Below the pieces are notes generated by a model that was not told the DNA's origin, did not search any database, and saw only the letters and a list, made by a program, of their open reading frames with translations. The position numbers were made by a program, and so were the translations under genes. Source: Erysipelotrichaceae bacterium (GTDB lineage Bacteria > Bacillota_I > Bacilli_A > Erysipelotrichales > Erysipelotrichaceae). Taken from it: a stretch of DNA of 64,000 nt. The stretch is from NCBI GenBank assembly GCA_017431825.1, contig JAFRKI010000014.1:62001-126000 (forward strand), given 5' to 3'. Below are positions 8,225 to 16,731 of this stretch, piece after piece (within the stretch, counting starts at the first letter, position 1; the number at the start of each line of letters is the position of its first letter).

Positions 8225-9403
8225 ATGTCAGAAAAGCAGGAAGAAAAGATCGTTTTAACTCTAGGAGATGAAGGCGAAGATGTACTTACAACGGTAGATA
8301 CTCCGCTAGTCGATGCAGAGAAAGTCAATATCTCTGACGAACAGTTAAGAGAAATCAGAGTCGATGCTTCTTCTTTGACCGAAGAAGAGAAGCAGATGGT
8401 CAATGAATTCTCCAAACAGATCGATATCACCAAAACCAATGCCGTACTGCAGTACGGAAGTGCTGCCCAGAACAAGGTAGCCGATTTCTCGGAAACCACT
8501 TTAAAAAACGTAAGGACGAAGGATCTTGATTCAGTAGGTGAAACGCTTGAAGATCTGGTGAAACAGCTTAAAGGGTTTCAGATAAACGAAAAAGACGGTT
8601 TCTTTGAGAAACTCTTCAAGAAGGGCGGCAACGCCATCACCAACATGAAGGTGAAATACGACAGTGCCGAAAAGAACGTCGACAAGATCGTCAAGATCCT
8701 GGAAGACCACCAGGTAACATTACTGAAGGACATCTCCTTACTTGACCAGCTCTATGAAAAGAACAACGTCAACGTCAAGGAACTGACCATGTATATCCTG
8801 GCCGGCTATCAGAGACTTGACGAGATCAAAGCCAATGAAATGCCAGCCGCTTTAGCCAAAGCTCAGGCGACCGGTGATCCGGAAGATGCCCAGAAGGCCA
8901 ATGATCTGAGCAACGCCATCAACAGGTTCGAAAAGAAGCTCCATGACCTGGAACTCACCAGAATGGTATCCATCCAGATGGGTCCGCAGATCAGGCTCGT
9001 ACAGAACAACGACACTCTGATGGTCGAAAAGATCCAGTCGACTCTGGTAAATACCATCCCGCTGTGGAAGAGCCAGATGCTTATCGCTCTAGGCATCTCT
9101 CATTCCAAGGAAGCTGCCAAGGCTCAGAACGAAGTTACTGAGATGACCAACAAGATGCTCAAGGAAAATGCCGAGAATCTTAAGATCGCTACCATCGAGA
9201 CTGCCAAGGAATCTGAAAGAGGCATCGTCGATATCGAAACTCTTACCGAGACCAACAAGAAGCTCATCGAAACTCTGGAAGAAGTACAGCGGATCCAGAA
9301 GGAAGGCAGAGAAAAGAGAGCTGCTGCCCAGGTCGAACTGCGTAAGATCGAGAACGAACTTCACGAGAAGCTTACCAACGTTACTGATTCACTGAAGAAT
9401 TAG
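8225..9403 (+). CDS. TelA/KlaA-family toxic anion resistance protein
   Basis: A 392-residue, highly charged cytoplasmic protein of the TelA family. The conserved core (KDGFFEKLFKKGGNAITNMKVKY, then AEKNVDKIVKILEDHQVTLLKDISLLDQLYEKN) is clear, followed by long coiled-coil helices to the C terminus. Family members are linked to tellurite or lantibiotic tolerance in some species, but the mechanism is unclear. GGAGG stands before ATG 8225, 9 bases after parB, so the gene is probably cotranscribed with the partition genes. A terminator follows at 9442-9464. Confidence 0.85.
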   Translation: MSEKQEEKIVLTLGDEGEDVLTTVDTPLVDAEKVNISDEQLREIRVDASSLTEEEKQMVNEFSKQIDITKTNAVLQYGSAAQNKVADFSETTLKNVRTKDLDSVGETLEDLVKQLKGFQINEKDGFFEKLFKKGGNAITNMKVKYDSAEKNVDKIVKILEDHQVTLLKDISLLDQLYEKNNVNVKELTMYILAGYQRLDEIKANEMPAALAKAQATGDPEDAQKANDLSNAINRFEKKLHDLELTRMVSIQMGPQIRLVQNNDTLMVEKIQSTLVNTIPLWKSQMLIALGISHSKEAAKAQNEVTEMTNKMLKENAENLKIATIETAKESERGIVDIETLTETNKKLIETLEEVQRIQKEGREKRAAAQVELRKIENELHEKLTNVTDSLKN

Positions 9404-9441
9404 TCAGGGATCAAGACAGTTATATAGATCTGAACATAAAG

Positions 9442-9464
9442 AGGGTCCTTTTTCAAAGGGCCCT
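9442..9464 (+). terminator. Intrinsic terminator after the parB/telA unit
   Basis: Ten-bp stem (one G-T pair), arms 9442-9451 and 9455-9464, three-base loop, followed by a T-rich run to about 9472. Confidence 0.8.
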
Positions 9465-9540
9465 TATCTTTTATATACGGTATCGTTTATCTTCAGCCTT
9501 TGTATGCGATAATAACATCAAGAACAAGAGGGAGCAGATA

Positions 9541-10275
9541 ATGATCAAGATAGCACTGAACGGAAGCTGGCTCAAAGAGGAGAAGCCTTATGTACCTATC
9601 ACGGTCGAAGAATATGAAAAAGACATAAGGTGGTTCATGGACAAAGGCATCAGACATTTTCATATTCATTTCCGTGATGCTAACGGTCATGACAGTCTCG
9701 ATGTCAGGGAGATCAGGCCGCAGTTTGAAGCTCTGAAAAGAGCATTTCCGGATTGCCTTATCGGTATCGGTTCTCCTTTGGGAGAAGATCGGACCAGCTC
9801 TCTTCGGCTTGAACAGGTCAGTGATTGGGGAGACTTCAGACCCGACTATATATCCGTCAACATCTGTGAAGAGGGAAGAGCGGAATTCGTAAAGCTTTTA
9901 AATGAAAAACAGGTTCCTATCGAATTCAGTATCTTCGATATGGAAGATGCCAGGACTTATGTAGGGGAAAACTATAATGATATCGCTTTGAGAGCACTGA
10001 TCGAAGTTCCGTGTGCAGAAACAGTCGAAGAGACCGTCAGAAACGCCGGTGAGATATATGAATACCTGAAAGGATCGTATCCGGAAACGGAATATGTGGT
10101 ACATGGCGAAGATAGCTTTACCTGGGATGTGATAAGCTATGCAAGACAAAACGGCATCAGCTGGCGGATCGGCCTGGAGGATGTTGACCGGGACAAAGAA
10201 GGAAGACCCATTACTTCCAACAGAGAACTGTATTTACGGGCGATCGAGATTGCAGATGAAACGATGAAAGGCTAA
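9541..10275 (+). CDS. BKACE-type beta-keto acid cleavage enzyme (DUF849)
   Basis: A 244-residue TIM-barrel protein. The N-terminal NGSWL block, the Zn-binding HIHFRDANG motif near residue 40, SVNICEEG, and the late VRNAGEIYEYL and GLEDVDRDKEGRP segments match the DUF849/BKACE family. These enzymes condense a beta-keto acid with acetyl-CoA to give acetoacetate and a new CoA ester. At 244 residues it is shorter than the usual 270-310, so the substrate class is uncertain. The ribosome binding site GAGGGAGC precedes ATG 9541. It is monocistronic, bounded by terminators on both sides, with no neighbouring partner gene (no CoA transferase or kce/kdd gene). Confidence 0.75.
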   Translation: MIKIALNGSWLKEEKPYVPITVEEYEKDIRWFMDKGIRHFHIHFRDANGHDSLDVREIRPQFEALKRAFPDCLIGIGSPLGEDRTSSLRLEQVSDWGDFRPDYISVNICEEGRAEFVKLLNEKQVPIEFSIFDMEDARTYVGENYNDIALRALIEVPCAETVEETVRNAGEIYEYLKGSYPETEYVVHGEDSFTWDVISYARQNGISWRIGLEDVDRDKEGRPITSNRELYLRAIEIADETMKG

Positions 10276-10294
10276 GATAATTGAATAGATAGAA

Positions 10295-10325
10295 AAAAAC
10301 GGGATCCACAAAGAATCCCGTTTTT
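10295..10325. terminator. Bidirectional intrinsic terminator between convergent genes
   Basis: Eleven-bp perfect stem, arms 10295-10305 and 10315-10325, loop 10306-10314, with A-tract on the left and T-tract on the right. It separates the BKACE gene from the convergent GT-C-like gene. Confidence 0.9.
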
Positions 10326-10344
10326 AACAGAGATGATGAATTTT

Positions 10345-12231
10345 TCAAAGCGTACAGATAAGTTCCAGTTCTATTTCATCACCATTGAAGGTTATCTTAT
10401 AATACCCGCGGTTAAGGAAGTCTTCGTCTGTCAAGGGATAGAAATAATCATCCAGGAAATAGTCATCGGCGTAGGCGATGAACAGATAGTCATAAGATCT
10501 CAGCATTTCTTTCCACTGATCAAAGGTTATTTCAACGGTATGCGGAGTTTCCCAGCCACGATTGCCGATACGGATGAGCCTGCTGCCGTTTGCGAACTTG
10601 TTATCGTAGTCGAGCATGATATAAAGATAATCATCTTCCGAGTATTGTTCAACAATAAGAACTTTTTCATCGCCCATGGTATTGACGATATTCTGATAAG
10701 ACGGTTCGTGATACATGCTGTCAAGATATTTTCTTGGTTTCAGGTCCGCGATCAGAGAAAAATCTGAGAAAACAGAGGTGAGGATCAGACAGATCATTAT
10801 TTTTAAGTATGCACGACGTTCATCCTGGAAACTGTCGTAGATCCCGATCATCAGCAGGAAACAGACCCCGAAAAACAGGAAGGTGAACATGTATCTGTTA
10901 AAAGATGCGAGCCCCGGTCCTTCGTTGGAACCGAAAGAGAAGATATATAAAAGCAGCATAGCAAAGCAGTAGCATACTGCTCCAAAAAGGAATACAGCTG
11001 ATGTACATTTCATGTCTTTATCTTTATTGACCAATCCAACGGCAAGAATAATGGCGCTTATTATGGTGGCGGACCAGATATAATTGATACCCACCGGATG
11101 GATGAACATCTTTCTGATGACGATCGCTTCCATGAAATTGACGTATGCCTGATGCTGCCATGCTTCTCCGGCTGTTCCGTTGATGATGCCTAAAAAGTCT
11201 TTGATCCTAATCTGCCCCAAAGTAAACTGAGCCAGATCTGCAGCGCCAGTAGATCCGATATATTTCTGCCATACCAGATAACTGACAACAGCAAGAGCAA
11301 ATACGGCGAATGAAATAACTGCCGTTTTACTTATCTTATTCTTAACGATCAGCAGTTCTTTAATAACGAACAGCAGCATTGCCAACAGACAGAACGCAAT
11401 ACCCATCTGTTTCATAGTTATCAGTACCCACAGACACAGTGCTGTATTCAGATATCTGAATCTGTCATCCTTTCCTTTCAGGATGACAAAGAACGTATAA
11501 CTCGTGAATAATCCCAGAGCCCAGTCAGACAGAATACAATTGTAATAATGAATGTTGCTATTGGAAAGAGGTAATGACTGAACGACAAAACCAGCGAGTA
11601 TGACAGCTAATACTCCTACTATACATAAAACCATGCTCTTTTTGTTTTTGTTTGTGGCTTGAGAAAAAGCCGGCATAAATAGAGAAAACTGAAAAGCGAT
11701 CTGCCCTATATAGAGCTTGTATTCGCTGTAGCCTGTTTTTGAGAAATGACAGAATAGAGATCCAAGCAGGGCAAAGAAAGGCGGATAGTCCTTATGTGTA
11801 TGCAACGTTGCTTCAGAGATGGAATAGAATGTGTTATGCTTAACCATCTCTCTGACCATCGGGCCCAGATACATGAATTCATCCCAATGATTGAAACTGG
11901 CCAGCCTGTAAATGATAAAGATCAGTACATAAAGGATGATAAAAATAAAAAAGGGATATGTGAAGTAATTTCCGGCAAACTCTTTATAGCCGGCTCCATT
12001 CTTAAAATATAAGTAACATACCTGTATCAGCGCCAGTAGGCATGCAAACACCGTTACATAGTAGCCCAAGTGCAATTGTCTGATAAAACTGAAAACATAC
12101 AAAATAAAACATGTAACGATAAAGCTTAATGGGAGGACCGTTTCAGACCTTTTTTTGAATACAAAAGTCAGGAAAGCCGTAAACAGTACAATCCAAGCTA
12201 AAGAGACAATAAAGTATAACAAAGAGTACAT
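10345..12231 (-). CDS. GT-C-like polytopic membrane protein, paralogue A
   Basis: A 628-residue protein with about a dozen membrane segments and a soluble C-terminal tail. It is one of three paralogues here (also 16729-18555 and 44250-46118). All share an early loop with a WDE/CDE motif (here NHWDEFMYLGPMVREM), an HxDYPPxFxL motif (HTHKDYPPFFALLGSLF), a late GPGLASFNRYM segment and a C-terminal YDYLF tail. An acidic pair in the first outer loop followed by many helices is typical of GT-C glycosyltransferases using polyprenyl-phosphate sugars, but no exact family is claimed. ATG 12231 has no ribosome binding site; an extended -10 element sits six bases upstream. Confidence 0.7.
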   Translation of the reverse strand: MYSLLYFIVSLAWIVLFTAFLTFVFKKRSETVLPLSFIVTCFILYVFSFIRQLHLGYYVTVFACLLALIQVCYLYFKNGAGYKEFAGNYFTYPFFIFIILYVLIFIIYRLASFNHWDEFMYLGPMVREMVKHNTFYSISEATLHTHKDYPPFFALLGSLFCHFSKTGYSEYKLYIGQIAFQFSLFMPAFSQATNKNKKSMVLCIVGVLAVILAGFVVQSLPLSNSNIHYYNCILSDWALGLFTSYTFFVILKGKDDRFRYLNTALCLWVLITMKQMGIAFCLLAMLLFVIKELLIVKNKISKTAVISFAVFALAVVSYLVWQKYIGSTGAADLAQFTLGQIRIKDFLGIINGTAGEAWQHQAYVNFMEAIVIRKMFIHPVGINYIWSATIISAIILAVGLVNKDKDMKCTSAVFLFGAVCYCFAMLLLYIFSFGSNEGPGLASFNRYMFTFLFFGVCFLLMIGIYDSFQDERRAYLKIMICLILTSVFSDFSLIADLKPRKYLDSMYHEPSYQNIVNTMGDEKVLIVEQYSEDDYLYIMLDYDNKFANGSRLIRIGNRGWETPHTVEITFDQWKEMLRSYDYLFIAYADDYFLDDYFYPLTDEDFLNRGYYKITFNGDEIELELICTL

Positions 12232-12246
12232 ATAAATATTATAGCA
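12229..12246 (-). promoter_or_regulatory. Extended -10, leaderless promoter for the 10345-12231 gene
   Basis: On the minus strand TGC + TATAAT occupies 12246-12238, with six bases before ATG 12231. No Shine-Dalgarno site. +1 is predicted at the A of ATG. Confidence 0.62.
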
Positions 12247-12377
12247 TCCGGCCTTTACTAACGTTTCCTTTACATAAGACCGTGCAGCAAATGAAACATA
12301 ATGATTGTTGCTATAATTATATTTTTACTTTTCTCTGATTTGGTAAAATTAAATGGGATAAGAAAAGAGGAAAAAAC

Positions 12378-13559
12378 ATGACAGCAATAAAAGATTTCAA
12401 TGCCAATGATCTGGTATGTGCACATGCTGCGGTTCCGGATGAAGGATATATCATCGGAGCAGCCGTTAACGATCAGATCCAGCATGACCGTGTTCCTTTC
12501 TTTATCACCGCTCATGCGATCAACACCGACAAGAACATCATGCTGTTTGCGATAAGCGACCAGATGTTTTCGACTTATAAGAGCCAGTTTCTGAAACAGA
12601 CGCTCAGATCCGTTCCGACGACCATCTGGTCTTCGATCAGGGATTTCATCGAACCGGAAGAGTATCTGAAACAGATGGCAGAAGCCTTTGCCCAGATGCC
12701 GTTAAGGCCGACAGCGCAAGCGGATCTGCCAAGCGTCTTTGCGGCCAATCTGAAAGCCAACCACGAGGCAATGGTGCAGGAATACAACGCTTACTTCGAA
12801 TTCGATTCCATGGCCGGTGTAATGACCAAGCCGAATAATTCCATCTGCAGGTCTTATCTCATCAGATATGAAGGTGAAAAGAACGGCGCATCATATGTCG
12901 TACTGGCAGGCATGGATTATAAAGGAATGGAATACTATTCAGCCATGTCCGGCTTTCAGATGATGGGCGGACTGTTCGGCGGCATGTTCAACCAGCAGCA
13001 GAATGCCGGTCCCTCTTCCGATAAGTTCGGTCATGGCAGTCCTTGCGATGTCATCGAATGGGGAGCTGAAAATCACTTCGTTGCCGTAACACCGAAAGAG
13101 AACGAAGAAGAGGCTACCAGGGCTTTCCTGGATTTCGTATCCACCTTTCATATGGACCCTCAGCTGAGGAACCGCTTTTATGAACTGAAAGCCCAAAGGA
13201 CACAGATGCTTTATCAGCAGAGCCTACAGTTTCAGCAGTCGGCTCAGCAGTCCATGAGAAATCTGCAGTTCCAGCAGCAGAAGCTCACCAATATGCTGGC
13301 ACAGAACTCCGCTTCCATATCAGCCGGTATCATGGATTCCTGGGACAGGAAAATGGCTTCCCAGTCAAGGATGAGCCAGAACTATTCCGAAGCCATCAGA
13401 GGCGTGAATACCTATCAGAACAGTTACGGCCAGAATGTTGAAGTATCCGTTGCGGCCGACCATGTCTATGAGAATAAATACGGCGATGTCTATGGCGTAT
13501 CAGGAAACGCTTTAGACAATGAACTGCTCAATAAACTCAACTGGAAAGAAATAAAATAA
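12378..13559 (+). CDS. Unrecognised Gln-rich cytoplasmic protein
   Basis: A 393-residue protein with no signal peptide or membrane helix. Residues about 1-260 look globular and end with VDFVSTFHMDP-like text (actual FVSTFHMDPQLRNRF). Residues about 265-340 are very rich in Gln/Ser/Met (QQSLQFQQSAQQSMRN) and look helical, followed by WDRKMASQSRMSQNYSEAIRGVNTY and a short beta-like tail with VSVAADHVYENKYGDVYGV. Similar Gln-rich proteins with the RGVNTY segment occur in other anaerobic Bacillota as far as I recall, without a known function. A good ribosome binding site (AAGAGG) stands before ATG 12378. It is 17 bases upstream of the WbaP gene and may be cotranscribed with it. Confidence 0.6.
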   Translation: MTAIKDFNANDLVCAHAAVPDEGYIIGAAVNDQIQHDRVPFFITAHAINTDKNIMLFAISDQMFSTYKSQFLKQTLRSVPTTIWSSIRDFIEPEEYLKQMAEAFAQMPLRPTAQADLPSVFAANLKANHEAMVQEYNAYFEFDSMAGVMTKPNNSICRSYLIRYEGEKNGASYVVLAGMDYKGMEYYSAMSGFQMMGGLFGGMFNQQQNAGPSSDKFGHGSPCDVIEWGAENHFVAVTPKENEEEATRAFLDFVSTFHMDPQLRNRFYELKAQRTQMLYQQSLQFQQSAQQSMRNLQFQQQKLTNMLAQNSASISAGIMDSWDRKMASQSRMSQNYSEAIRGVNTYQNSYGQNVEVSVAADHVYENKYGDVYGVSGNALDNELLNKLNWKEIK

Positions 13560-13576
13560 TATAATATCCATACAGA

Positions 13577-14974
13577 ATGATAAAGAAGAATCAGCCCATC
13601 CTGAATATCCTTAATGCGGCCATCGACTGGATGATCTTATATGCATCCTACTTTATTGCGTCATGGATGCGTTTCGAACTGCTGAAAGGGGAAATGAGCG
13701 TAGCGCAGGCGTGGTCTTTGCCATACCGGCAGATGTTCCTTTCTTATTCGATTCTGATGGTGCTGCTTTTTGCGTTAAGGGGTTTTTATTCGATCAGTAA
13801 GAGAAAGGTCCGTCTGCGTGATGAAGCTGCACACGTATTGCGTCTGAGCTTTGTGGGCGTGGTCCTTTTTACCAGTATTCAGTATTTCAGCAAAGCCGGA
13901 GTCTTTTTCCGGCTGACTTATATCTTTTATTATCTGGTTTCGGTATTCCTTCTCGTTCTCAAGAGAATGATCCTTAAGAATGTTCTTTATCGTTTAAGGA
14001 CCAGCGGCAAGAATCTGAAACATGTAGTAGTTGTCGGCAACGGCAATCTGGCTAAGCAGTATATCGATTCGGTCAACAACAATCCTGAATTCGGTTACAT
14101 GATCCACGGCTATGTCAGTAAGGTCAAAAAGGAAGGCCTGGGCAGGAATCTCGGCGCCTATGAAGACCTGCCGGAGATCATCCGCAACAATGATTTTGAT
14201 GAAATAGTTGTAGCTCTGGAAGCCCATGAGATAGACTTCATGAAAACGATCATCGAGACGACGGAGAAGCAGGGCATAAAGATCTATGTCATTCCTTTCT
14301 ATAACGATTACCTTCCTCCTGATCCGCTCATCGAGGAAATCGACAACGTCAAGCTCTTTTCCGTAAGGACCACCCCGTTTGACGACAAGGTCAATGCCTT
14401 CATAAAGAGATCGGCGGACATAGTCCTTTCGCTTCTCATCATCATCATTACCAGTCCGGTCATGCTGCTGGCTCTCATCGGCGTCCTTTTGTTCGGAGGA
14501 AAAGGTCCGATCATCTTCAGACAGGAGAGGATAGGCAGGAACAAGCGTCCGTTCACGATGTATAAGTTCCGTTCGATGAAAGTAAACAGTAAAGAAAACA
14601 CCGGCTGGACCAAAGATGATGACGAACGGAAAACAGCCTTCGGCTCACTGATCAGAAAGTTCAGCATCGATGAACTGCCGCAGTTCTTCAATGTGCTGAA
14701 AGGCGACATGTCGATAGTCGGACCGCGACCGGAAGTGCCCCACTATGTGGATCAGTTCAAGGAAGAGATACCTCTTTATATGATCAGGCACCTGGTCAGG
14801 CCGGGCATTACCGGCTGGGCACAGGTAAACGGCTACAGAGGCGACACTTCCATAAAAAAGAGGATCGAGTACGATATCTGGTACATCGAACACTGGAGCG
14901 TACAGCTGGATATTTCGATAATGCTGCGGACGGTGTTCGGCGGTTGGATAAACAATGAAAAAATAAGCAGATAA
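13577..14974 (+). CDS. Polyprenyl-phosphate sugar-1-phosphate transferase (WbaP/WcaJ family)
   Basis: A 465-residue initiating phosphoglycosyltransferase. Four to five N-terminal helices are followed by a CoA-binding-like domain (VVVVGNGNLAKQYI, about residues 150-260), another helix, and a C-terminal catalytic domain with FRQERIGRNKRPFTMYKFRSM, FSIDELPQFFNVLKGDMSIVGPRPE and GITGWAQVNGYRGDT. It transfers a sugar phosphate to undecaprenyl phosphate to start a surface glycan. TATAAT at 13560-13565 ends 11 bases before the ATG and no ribosome binding site is visible, so the leader would be only about 5 bases if that promoter is used. A hairpin terminator follows, then Wzm/Wzt. Confidence 0.92.
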   Translation: MIKKNQPILNILNAAIDWMILYASYFIASWMRFELLKGEMSVAQAWSLPYRQMFLSYSILMVLLFALRGFYSISKRKVRLRDEAAHVLRLSFVGVVLFTSIQYFSKAGVFFRLTYIFYYLVSVFLLVLKRMILKNVLYRLRTSGKNLKHVVVVGNGNLAKQYIDSVNNNPEFGYMIHGYVSKVKKEGLGRNLGAYEDLPEIIRNNDFDEIVVALEAHEIDFMKTIIETTEKQGIKIYVIPFYNDYLPPDPLIEEIDNVKLFSVRTTPFDDKVNAFIKRSADIVLSLLIIIITSPVMLLALIGVLLFGGKGPIIFRQERIGRNKRPFTMYKFRSMKVNSKENTGWTKDDDERKTAFGSLIRKFSIDELPQFFNVLKGDMSIVGPRPEVPHYVDQFKEEIPLYMIRHLVRPGITGWAQVNGYRGDTSIKKRIEYDIWYIEHWSVQLDISIMLRTVFGGWINNEKISR

Positions 14975-14976
14975 GC

Positions 14977-15002
14977 AGTCTGTCTCAGGTATGGGACAGA
15001 CT
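14977..15002 (+). terminator. Hairpin terminator after the WbaP-type gene
   Basis: Ten-bp stem (one G-T pair), arms 14977-14986 and 14993-15002, loop 14987-14992, followed by a weak T-rich run. ATG 14991 lies in the loop, an argument against using it as the start of the next gene. Confidence 0.65.
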
Positions 15003-15028
15003 TATATTATCGGTAAATATGTTTATGA

Positions 15029-15047
15029 TAGAATATTATTGCTTATG
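15029..15047 (+). promoter_or_regulatory. -10 element for leaderless wzm transcript
   Basis: TATTAT at 15034-15039 ends five bases before ATG 15045. An overlapping alternative, TGA + TAGAAT, occupies 15026-15034. No Shine-Dalgarno site precedes ATG 15045. Confidence 0.45.
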
Positions 15048-15821
15048 GAAAAGGTGCTTAACCGGGTAAAAGAATACTCTTTCCTGTTTGAACAGCTGGT
15101 CAGCAGAGATTTCAAGCGGAAATATAAAAGGACCGTACTGGGTATGCTGTGGAGCGTTCTGTCTCCGCTTTTGATGCTGTTCGTCATGAGGATGATATTC
15201 ATCAATTTCTTCGGCAGCAGCACGCCTCATTACACGATTTATCTCTTTGCGGGGATCATCGTGATGTCCTTTTACAGGGAAGCGACCAAGACCGGAATGA
15301 CCAGCCTTGTACAGAATACGGCTATCGTAACCAAGATTAACGTTCCTAAGTATCTTTTCATATTTTCAAGAAACGTTTCCGCTTTCGTCAATTTTGCACT
15401 GACGCTGGGGGTCTTCTTTGTATACTGTCTGGTCGACAGGATAAGCTTTTCACCTTCATTCCTTATGCTGATATTTCCAAGCATCACGCTGACGCTTATG
15501 AACATCGGCATCGGCATGATACTTTCCTGTCTCTATATATTCTTCAGGGACATGACCTATCTTTATGATGTCTTTCTTACTTTGCTCAATTACCTTTCGG
15601 CGGTCTTCTATACGATAGACAGATTCGCTATCGGTATCCAGCAGCTGTTCCTGCTTAATCCGGTATATGCCCATATCAGATATTTCCGGATGATCGTTAT
15701 CGAAAACGCCATTCCGGGCATCGGTTATCATGGCCTGTTGCTGCTTTATGCACTGATCTTCCTGGCAATCGGTTTTTATATGTATAAACGGTACAACTAC
15801 CAGTTTATCTATTATCTCTAG
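15045..15821 (+). CDS. wzm: Polysaccharide ABC exporter permease (Wzm/TagG family)
   Basis: A 258-residue ABC-2 permease with six predicted helices. The N-terminal amphipathic segment (SRDFKRKYKRTVLGMLWSVLSPL) is highly typical of Wzm, TagG and RfbA proteins. With the ATPase 9 bases downstream it forms an exporter that flips an assembled lipid-linked glycan across the membrane. ATG 15045 (MEKVLNRVKEY) is preferred to ATG 14991, because the latter lies inside the upstream terminator hairpin and adds 18 unusual residues. The window also has a Wzx-type flippase (42774), so two export routes coexist. Confidence 0.87.
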   Translation: MEKVLNRVKEYSFLFEQLVSRDFKRKYKRTVLGMLWSVLSPLLMLFVMRMIFINFFGSSTPHYTIYLFAGIIVMSFYREATKTGMTSLVQNTAIVTKINVPKYLFIFSRNVSAFVNFALTLGVFFVYCLVDRISFSPSFLMLIFPSITLTLMNIGIGMILSCLYIFFRDMTYLYDVFLTLLNYLSAVFYTIDRFAIGIQQLFLLNPVYAHIRYFRMIVIENAIPGIGYHGLLLLYALIFLAIGFYMYKRYNYQFIYYL

Positions 15822-15830
15822 GAGAATCTC

Positions 15831-16667
15831 ATGACCGTCGTAACATGTAAGAATGTCAGCATCCGTTATATAACCGGTGACCTGAAATCCATCGGCTTAA
15901 AGGAATATGTGGTCCGCAAACTTACCGGAAATTACCACGTCAGGGAATTCTGGGCAGACAGGGACGTAAGCTTTAAGCTGAACAAGGGAGACATGCTGGG
16001 AATAATAGGCTCCAACGGCGCCGGAAAGAGTACCCTGTTAAAAGCCATATCCGGCATAATGATGCCGATAAGCGGAGAGATAAAAGTCAAAGGCAAGATC
16101 GCAGCCCTGCTCGAGCTGGCCAGCGGTTTCGATGAAGAGCTTACCGTCAAAGAGAACGTATACTTAAGAGGAGCTCTGTTAGGCTATACCCATAAATTCC
16201 TTGATGAGAAATACGACGAGATAATCAGTTTCGCGGAACTGCAGGATTTTGAAGAGTATTCTTTTAAGCAGTTATCCAGCGGCATGAAATCAAGACTGGC
16301 CTTTTCCATCGCCTGTCTGGTCGATCCGGATATCCTGATCCTTGATGAGGTATTAAGCGTCGGTGACGGTGATTTCAAGAAAAAAAGCGAAGCCAAGATG
16401 CTAAGCATCATTTCCGGCGGCGTCACCTGCATCCTGGTGTCCCATTCCATCGATCAGGTAAGGGAACTGTGCAATAAGGTCCTCTGGCTGGATCATGGGA
16501 CTCAGGTGACATTTTCCGATGAGACTAAGAAGATCTGCGATGCCTATGAGGAATTTCTCGTTACGAAGAAGCGGCCGGAAAATATGGCCGAGATCGAAAA
16601 GATGGCCCGTGACTTCCGAGAAAGAAACCCCGAAGAAGAACAGAGCAGCAAACAAAAGAAGAAATAA
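15831..16667 (+). CDS. wzt: Polysaccharide ABC exporter ATPase (Wzt/TagH family)
   Basis: A 278-residue ATPase with Walker A GSNGAGKSTLLKAISG, signature LSSGMKSRLAFSIA, Walker B ILILDEVLSVGD and switch His in LVSHS. The N-terminal region RYITGDLKSIGLKEYVVRKLTG is typical of the O-antigen/teichoic acid exporter branch. It lacks the extra C-terminal carbohydrate-binding domain of long Wzt proteins and ends in a charged tail (EEEQSSKQKKK). The ribosome binding site TAGGAGA precedes ATG 15831. It works with the upstream permease. Confidence 0.93.
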   Translation: MTVVTCKNVSIRYITGDLKSIGLKEYVVRKLTGNYHVREFWADRDVSFKLNKGDMLGIIGSNGAGKSTLLKAISGIMMPISGEIKVKGKIAALLELASGFDEELTVKENVYLRGALLGYTHKFLDEKYDEIISFAELQDFEEYSFKQLSSGMKSRLAFSIACLVDPDILILDEVLSVGDGDFKKKSEAKMLSIISGGVTCILVSHSIDQVRELCNKVLWLDHGTQVTFSDETKKICDAYEEFLVTKKRPENMAEIEKMARDFRERNPEEEQSSKQKKK

Positions 16668-16713
16668 AATACGATTGGTCTGTCTATGAACCGATATTTC
16701 AATATATCTGCCG

Positions 16714-16731
16714 TGTTATAATTCTATTATG
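16714..16731 (+). promoter_or_regulatory. Extended -10, leaderless promoter for the 16729-18555 gene
   Basis: TGT + TATAAT at 16714-16722, then six bases and ATG 16729. No Shine-Dalgarno site. A convincing -35 was not seen; the extended -10 may compensate. Confidence 0.62.
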
